A stretch of 10,835 nucleotides of DNA from Erysipelotrichaceae bacterium (GTDB lineage: Bacteria; Bacillota_I; Bacilli_A; Erysipelotrichales; Erysipelotrichaceae). The stretch covers positions 1-10,835 of the forward strand of contig CAAEDX010000205.1 in NCBI GenBank assembly GCA_900754715.1, given 5' to 3'. Below are positions 7,395-10,835 of this stretch, one piece after another. Every line of letters begins with the position of its first letter. Position 1 is the first letter of the stretch. The notes beneath the pieces were generated by a model. That model worked only from the letters and a program-made list of their open reading frames with translations, was not told the origin of the DNA and searched no databases. Both the position numbers and the translations under genes were made by a program.

Positions 7395-7909
7395 CTAGTC
7401 GTTCAACAGACGAACATATCTTTTCTGTTCGCTTTTCGGCACATACAGCGCATCCATCGCCTGTTCCATCGTAAAGTTCAGATTCTTCATCAAGCTTTTG
7501 ACCGCGTGAAGCATTTCCTCCGCTCGTCCTTTGCGAATGCCGCAATCCTCCACGCCTCTCCATAAGCCGCTCATCTCATTCACCTCACTTTCCAGTTGCG
7601 CTGTCATCGGTATCTCAAACTCTTCTTTCAGGATCCGCTTTCGCTCAGCGGGACCGGTTTTGTTTTAGAAGGAACCGTCATCGTGAATAAAAGATCACAA
7701 GTAGTCATTGCTTCAGGAAAGACGGCTCTTTTGGAGGTTTCAGGATCGTCTTCGATGCAGCGGATGATCTCTTCGATCATCATCTCCTGACATTCGCTTA
7801 CATGGTCCTTGATGATCCAGGCGAGAATGTGTCTGTCGCTGAGCAATTGTTTGCAGGCTGTATCATAACGGATGTGATCGTGGTTATCGTCGATCGTGCT
7901 TGCAGCCAT
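7395..7909 (-). pseudogene. Rpn-family (PD-(D/E)XK) recombination-promoting nuclease, internally deleted remnant
   Basis: Two fragments of one gene in different frames. The 5' fragment (7909 down to about 7640) starts MAASTIDDNHDHIRYDTACK and continues with KQLLSDRHILAWIIKDHV, like the N-terminus of Rpn/PD-(D/E)XK nuclease-transposase-like proteins, then reaches a DLLFTMTVPSKTKPV strand and stops at TGA (7630-7628). The 3' fragment is open from about 7664 to 7395. It carries the family's C-terminal region: AERKRILKEEFEIPMT, then EVNEM, GVEDCGIRKGRAEEM and a short terminal helix. The central part, which in the family holds the nuclease residues and an EAQ-type motif, is missing; I estimate more than 100 residues lost. 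AGGAGG (7926-7921) precedes the ATG at 7909, so the N-terminal start is intact. Family assignment is from remembered motif pattern and is moderately strong. A functional nuclease is very unlikely. Confidence 0.75.
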
Positions 7910-8097
7910 GTTTTCATGATCCTCCTTTCTTCATGGCATTAAGCGCCACCAATGATCTGAGAAAGCCCGCTTTTGCATGAGCTTTCCTTGTCTTACCTGT
8001 ACGCCAAAAGATCAGGATATCCTTAAAAGATCTGATTTTTTTTCAGATCAAGCTTTGCATCGATCATCGCTTCATCATTTTACAGGTCAGGCTTATG
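7910..8097. other. Non-coding stretch with nested dyads
   Basis: No credible gene is seen between the start of the nuclease remnant and the terminator of the M42 peptidase gene. The stretch holds the remnant's ribosome binding site (7921-7926). It also holds an imperfect inverted repeat, CTTTTGCATGAGC (7970-7982) against GCTTATGCAAAAG (8091-8103), with inner arms ACCTGTA (7995-8001) and TACAGGT (8081-8087). At its centre is a hairpin GATCTG (8029-8034) with CAGATC (8044-8049) around an A plus eight T. It probably held the promoter of the dead gene, but I see no convincing -35/-10 pair. Confidence 0.5.
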
Positions 8098-8129
8098 CAA
8101 AAGAAAACACCACGCTGCAAACAGCGTGG
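8098..8129 (-). terminator. Intrinsic terminator of the M42 peptidase gene
   Basis: Read on the - strand, CCACGCTG (8129-8122) pairs perfectly with CAGCGTGG (8117-8110) around the loop TTTG. It is followed by TGTTTTCTTTTG. It lies five bases after the peptidase stop (8137-8135). Confidence 0.88.
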
Positions 8130-8134
8130 CACGT

Positions 8135-9175
8135 TCAGGCATAGGTGCGCAGATAAGCGAGGATGAGCGATACGGTCGCATCCAGCGCGTCGATGTGGGT
8201 GCGTTCCATGCCATGGGACGCGTGGACGCCCGGGCCGATGAGCGCACCGCGGATATTGTTTCCTGCGCGCAGCGCCGCGCTCACATCTGAGCTGTACATC
8301 GGGTAGATATCCACCGCATAAGGCAGCTGTTCCTGCTTTGCCAAGGCGATGAGCGTGGAAGTCAGCGCATAATCATAAGGGCCGCTGCTGTCCTTGGCGC
8401 AGATGCTGACATCTTGTTCGCTGCAAGCCAGATCAAGGCCGATGCAGCCCATGTCGACGGAGATCATCGTCTCGACCTGCGGCGGGATGTATGCCGCGCC
8501 ATGGCCGACTTCTTCATAGCTGCTGAAGATCATGATCACATCATGCTTCAGCGGCAGCGGCTGCTTCTGCAGTTTTTTAAGTACGGCGAACAGGCAGGCA
8601 ACGCTGATCTTGTCATCGAGAAAGCGCGATTTGATGAAACCGCTGTCTGTCACACAGGTCTTTGGATCGATCGCGATGATGTCGCCATTGGCGATGCCCA
8701 GCTTTTGCGCCTCATCCTTGTTTCTGACGACCTCGTCGATGCGCACTTCCAGGCTGTCCAGATCACGCACAAGCGTGCTGGCATCGGGATGCACGTGCTT
8801 GGCGGCCGCCGTACACACGATCGTGCCGGTATAGGTCTTGCCTGTTCTTGTATAGATGCGGCAGTATGCCGAGTCAAGGGTAGGCAAGGTCGGGCCGCCG
8901 ATGTTGGTCACCGCGAGCATGCCATTGTCTTTGATCGCGCGGACCATGAGCCCCAGCGTATCGGTATGGGCGCTGAGAGCAAGAGCATGTTCATGGCTGG
9001 CGCCAGGGATCCTCACCATCAGGTTGCCTTTGACGCTGCGGGTGCAGGCAAAGCCCAGTTTCTCTGCTTCTTCCTGCAAGAACTGCATCGCCTGCATCGT
9101 GTAGCCGCTTGGCGAATCGATGCTAAGCAGCTTTTGTGCAAAGTCAAGCAATGCTTTGCGTTCATCTTGATTCAT
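8135..9175 (-). CDS. M42-family metallo-aminopeptidase (glutamyl aminopeptidase/cellulase M family)
   Basis: Cytoplasmic di-metal exopeptidase family that forms large hollow assemblies and trims oligopeptides. From the ATG at 9175 it is 346 residues, normal for the family. Metal ligands and catalytic residues are visible: His70 in SAHTDTLG, the bridging aspartate in FLDDKIS (185-191), the Glu-Glu pair in SSYEEVGHGAA (218-228; general base plus ligand), Asp241 in SVDMG, and a C-terminal histidine in GVHASHGMERTH (316-327). The last segment resembles the GxHxSHGxERTH type seen in one M42 subgroup. Start choice: GGGAG (9189-9185) is directly followed by ATG ATG AAC ATG; the third ATG (9175) is nine bases away and fits best, while those at 9184 and 9181 are too close. 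It has its own promoter and terminator. Exact substrate preference cannot be read from the sequence. Confidence 0.92.
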   Translation of the reverse strand: MNQDERKALLDFAQKLLSIDSPSGYTMQAMQFLQEEAEKLGFACTRSVKGNLMVRIPGASHEHALALSAHTDTLGLMVRAIKDNGMLAVTNIGGPTLPTLDSAYCRIYTRTGKTYTGTIVCTAAAKHVHPDASTLVRDLDSLEVRIDEVVRNKDEAQKLGIANGDIIAIDPKTCVTDSGFIKSRFLDDKISVACLFAVLKKLQKQPLPLKHDVIMIFSSYEEVGHGAAYIPPQVETMISVDMGCIGLDLACSEQDVSICAKDSSGPYDYALTSTLIALAKQEQLPYAVDIYPMYSSDVSAALRAGNNIRGALIGPGVHASHGMERTHIDALDATVSLILAYLRTYA

Positions 9176-9194
9176 GTTCATCATCTCCCGTATC

Positions 9195-9223
9195 AGTATA
9201 CCGGTTTCTTTTTGGCTTTACAA
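9195..9223 (-). promoter_or_regulatory. Promoter of the M42 peptidase gene
   Basis: On the - strand TTGTAA (9223-9218), a 17-bp spacer and TATACT (9200-9195) make a good sigma-A-type promoter. The predicted transcription start, near 9188, falls inside the GGGAG ribosome binding site (9189-9185), so the mRNA leader would be about a dozen bases to the chosen ATG. Confidence 0.75.
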
Positions 9224-9254
9224 TCACTGTCAGCGTGAAAAAAGCCGAAAGATG

Positions 9255-9263
9255 TGGTATGCT
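9255..9263 (+). promoter_or_regulatory. Probable extended -10 promoter of the aldolase-type gene
   Basis: TGGTATGCT at 9255-9263 fits an extended -10 element (TGn plus TATGCT). The base run 17 bp upstream (GTGAAA, 9235-9240) is a poor -35, so the extended -10 would carry recognition. It lies 27 bases before the ATG at 9291, with GAAAAGAGGGGA (9273-9284) as ribosome binding site. Confidence 0.45.
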
Positions 9264-9290
9264 AATGCAGTAGAAAAGAGGGGATATGAC

Positions 9291-10322
9291 ATGATTTCTT
9301 TTGTCAATGATTACAGCGAGGGTGCTTGCGATGAGATCCTGCGGGCGATGATCGAGACCAATCATACGCAGACGCCCGGTTATGGACTGGACGAGCATTG
9401 TGCGCAGGCGGCCGAGCTCATCCGCAAGGCATGCGGTGTGCGTAAGGCGGATGTGCACTTTCTGGTCGGCGGCACCCAGTGCAATAAGACGCTGATCGCG
9501 GCAGCGCTGCGTCCGCATGAGGCCGTGATCTGCGCGGACAGCGGGCATATCCATGTGCATGAGACCGGTGCTGTGGAAAACAGCGGCCATAAGGTGATCG
9601 CGCTGCCTGCCTTGGATGGCAAGCTGTGCTGCGCGGACATCGAGCGCGCTGTGCGCAAACATACCGATGAGCATATGGTCAAGCCAAAGATGGTCTATCT
9701 TTCAAACGCCACCGAACTGGGTACGTTTTATACGAAACAGGAGCTGAGCGATATCTGGAAGCTCTGCCGGCGGCTGGGCCTGTATCTGTTCATCGATGGC
9801 GCACGCCTGGGCAATGCGCTGTGCGCGCAAGGCAATGATGTGACCTTGAAAGACATGGCCAAGCTGTGCGATGTGTTCTACATCGGCGGCACGAAGAACG
9901 GCGCGCTGTTCGGCGAGGCACTGGTGATCCTCAACGATGCGCTCAAACCGGATTTTCGCTACTACATCAAGCAAAATGGCGGTATGCTGGCCAAGGGAAG
10001 ACTGCTCGGCATTCAGTTTGAGGTGCTGTTTGCTGATGATCTTTACTGGCGCAATGCCAAGCATGCCAATGCCGCAGCGCAGAAGATCGCGGCACATCTG
10101 CAGCAGCTGGGCGTCAAGATGCTCATCGATTCAGCGTCCAACCAGATCTTTCCGATCTTCGCGGACGAGGTGCTCAAGAAGCTGCGCACGCAGTTTGAGC
10201 TGGGCACATGGGAGCGTGTGGATGAAAGCCATACGGCGGTCCGCATCGTCACTTCATGGGATACTTCGGAGAAAGCTGTCCGGATCTTCAATCAGGCGAT
10301 CAGCCGGTATCTGAACGCGTAA
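9291..10322 (+). CDS. PLP-dependent beta-eliminating lyase, low-specificity threonine aldolase family
   Basis: Fold-type I PLP enzyme of 343 residues. The family (LtaE-like) cleaves L-threonine and L-allo-threonine to glycine and acetaldehyde. Visible features: an N-terminal FVNDYSEGACDEIL segment matching the family's opening; the cofactor phosphate-binding GGTQCNK (60-66); SGHIHVHETGA (84-94), whose first histidine (His86) is at the PLP-stacking position; FIDGARLGNA (167-176), with Asp169 for the pyridine nitrogen and Arg172; and YIGGTKNGALFGE (197-209), with Lys202 as the Schiff-base lysine. The ATG at 9291 was chosen because a purine-rich ribosome binding site precedes it and the product starts at the family's conserved N-terminus. 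An in-frame ATG at 9174 would overlap the divergent gene's start. The gene stands alone. Substrate is inferred; related lyases acting on other beta-hydroxy amino acids are possible. Confidence 0.87.
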   Translation: MISFVNDYSEGACDEILRAMIETNHTQTPGYGLDEHCAQAAELIRKACGVRKADVHFLVGGTQCNKTLIAAALRPHEAVICADSGHIHVHETGAVENSGHKVIALPALDGKLCCADIERAVRKHTDEHMVKPKMVYLSNATELGTFYTKQELSDIWKLCRRLGLYLFIDGARLGNALCAQGNDVTLKDMAKLCDVFYIGGTKNGALFGEALVILNDALKPDFRYYIKQNGGMLAKGRLLGIQFEVLFADDLYWRNAKHANAAAQKIAAHLQQLGVKMLIDSASNQIFPIFADEVLKKLRTQFELGTWERVDESHTAVRIVTSWDTSEKAVRIFNQAISRYLNA

Positions 10323-10383
10323 AAAAATGGGATCAGGGGCAGAGGTCCGCATTGCGGCACCAGCCCAGGATCCCGGCTTTTTT
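10321..10383. terminator. Bidirectional terminator inside the end of the phosphoesterase gene
   Basis: A composite stem: GGGATC (10329-10334) with GATCCC (10369-10374), then GGGC with GCCC, GGT with ACC, and an inner CCGC-ATT-GCGG hairpin near 10347-10357. On the + strand CTTTTTT (10377-10383) follows and serves the aldolase gene. On the - strand ATTTTTTT (10328-10321) follows and serves the phosphoesterase gene. The stem lies within the last 14 or so codons of the phosphoesterase gene plus its stop. Confidence 0.75.
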
Positions 10384-10835
10384 GATGAGAGAAAAGCGCG
10401 CATAACGGCGCACCAGATAGACGCGTTCACCGCGGCATAACGGCATTTGATAGCTGGTGAAGTCATCGGCGCACAGCTGATGATCTTTGCCTTCATGGAT
10501 GAAGGCGTGATCGATCCACAGCTTGCGTCCGCTGGCGAGATGTTCGCAATAATCCGCGGAAGCTCCTTTGTGCAATATGCGGATGGCGCTTTCCCGCCAG
10601 GTGATGAACAGCGGGTCATGGTTAGCGGGATCGACATCTCTGGCGGCATGACATAGCGGCAGTTCATCAACGCTTCGCCAGCTGATCATCTCATCTTGCA
10701 AGATCAGCGCGTTGAGCTGTCCGGCATGCTTGACACCGTTGCCGCCGTCGATAGAGATGATGTGCCGGCGTTCATCGACCAACGGATGAAAGCGGGCGAT
10801 GTCGTGGCAATACTCGCTGACGGGCATATGGCCGA
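10333..10835 (-). CDS. Calcineurin-like metallophosphoesterase, C-terminal part (cut by window edge)
   Basis: The reading frame is open to the right edge, so only the C-terminal 166 or so residues are seen. Two marks identify it: GHMPV at the edge (10833 downward), matching the GH-x-P metal-binding motif of calcineurin-like phosphatases, and HIISIDGGNGVKHAGQLNALIL, whose IDGGNG lies at 10752-10735. The latter is the strand-plus-turn that ends the catalytic domain in serine/threonine phosphatase-like enzymes. The ATG at 10827 is the methionine inside GHMP and not a start. After the catalytic domain come about 120 residues with a WRESAIRILHKG-type strand and a VYLVRRYARFSLIKKAGILGWC end that reads like a small beta-barrel; its role is unknown to me. 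It converges on the aldolase gene with a 10-bp gap. Substrate (protein phosphate, dinucleotide or other) cannot be told. Confidence 0.82.
   Translation of the reverse strand, partial: GHMPVSEYCHDIARFHPLVDERRHIISIDGGNGVKHAGQLNALILQDEMISWRSVDELPLCHAARDVDPANHDPLFITWRESAIRILHKGASADYCEHLASGRKLWIDHAFIHEGKDHQLCADDFTSYQMPLCRGERVYLVRRYARFSLIKKAGILGWCRNADLCP

Noticed and set aside
7596..7790. 64-codon + strand frame across the nuclease remnant
   Set aside because: It is antisense to the recognisable remnant fragments and has no family features.
8414..9238. Long + strand open frame opposite the M42 peptidase gene
   Set aside because: The - strand shows all M42 metal ligands over this range; the + frame has a shadow-like composition and no ribosome binding site.
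10447..10656. A 69-codon + strand frame inside the phosphoesterase region
   Set aside because: It is antisense to the phosphoesterase C-terminus, has no ribosome binding site and follows the + strand terminator.

Overview
The window looks like chromosomal DNA from a fermentative, butyrate-forming Firmicute. It carries a complete set of reductive butyrate-pathway genes, purine-rich AGGAGG-type ribosome binding sites, classic T-tailed hairpin terminators, a PcrA-like helicase and a decayed Rpn-type nuclease gene. A gut member of the Erysipelotrichia is my best guess from protein flavour, but genus and species cannot be read from the sequence alone. I saw no phage, IS element, CRISPR array or tRNA/rRNA gene.

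Positions 1-5194 hold one operon on the + strand: etfB, etfA, hbd, crt and a fused class I acyl-CoA:acetate/propionate CoA-transferase, closed by a strong intrinsic terminator. EtfAB passes electrons from NADH to crotonyl-CoA (via a butyryl-CoA dehydrogenase that is not in the window) and probably to ferredoxin. Hbd and Crt convert acetoacetyl-CoA to crotonyl-CoA. The CoA-transferase probably makes the final acid by swapping CoA with acetate. Thiolase and butyryl-CoA dehydrogenase are absent; the latter may lie just upstream of etfB. An 11-bp stem-loop sits in the unusually long hbd-crt gap.

Positions 5230-7314 hold a monocistronic UvrD/PcrA-like superfamily 1 helicase with its own sigma-A-type promoter and a terminator that overlaps its stop codon. 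Several normally conserved ATPase-motif residues are substituted, while the PcrA-type C-terminal Tudor-like domain is kept.

Positions 7358-8100 are a decayed segment. They contain the two ends of a PD-(D/E)XK/Rpn-family nuclease gene on the - strand, joined by an internal deletion and out of frame with each other, followed by a bulged hairpin and preceded by about 190 bp of non-coding sequence with several dyads.

Positions 8098-10322 hold a divergent pair: an M42-family metallo-aminopeptidase (-) with its own promoter and terminator, and a PLP-dependent threonine-aldolase-type beta-eliminating lyase (+). Positions 10333-10835 hold the C-terminal part of a calcineurin-like metallophosphoesterase (-) that runs off the right edge. 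It converges on the aldolase gene, and a hairpin with T-tracts on both strands lies inside its last codons.

This is mostly housekeeping and energy metabolism. I did not find a convincing new multi-gene system. The points most worth checking are the altered helicase motifs, the hbd-crt stem-loop, the operon's make-up, the Rpn-family remnant and the embedded bidirectional terminator.
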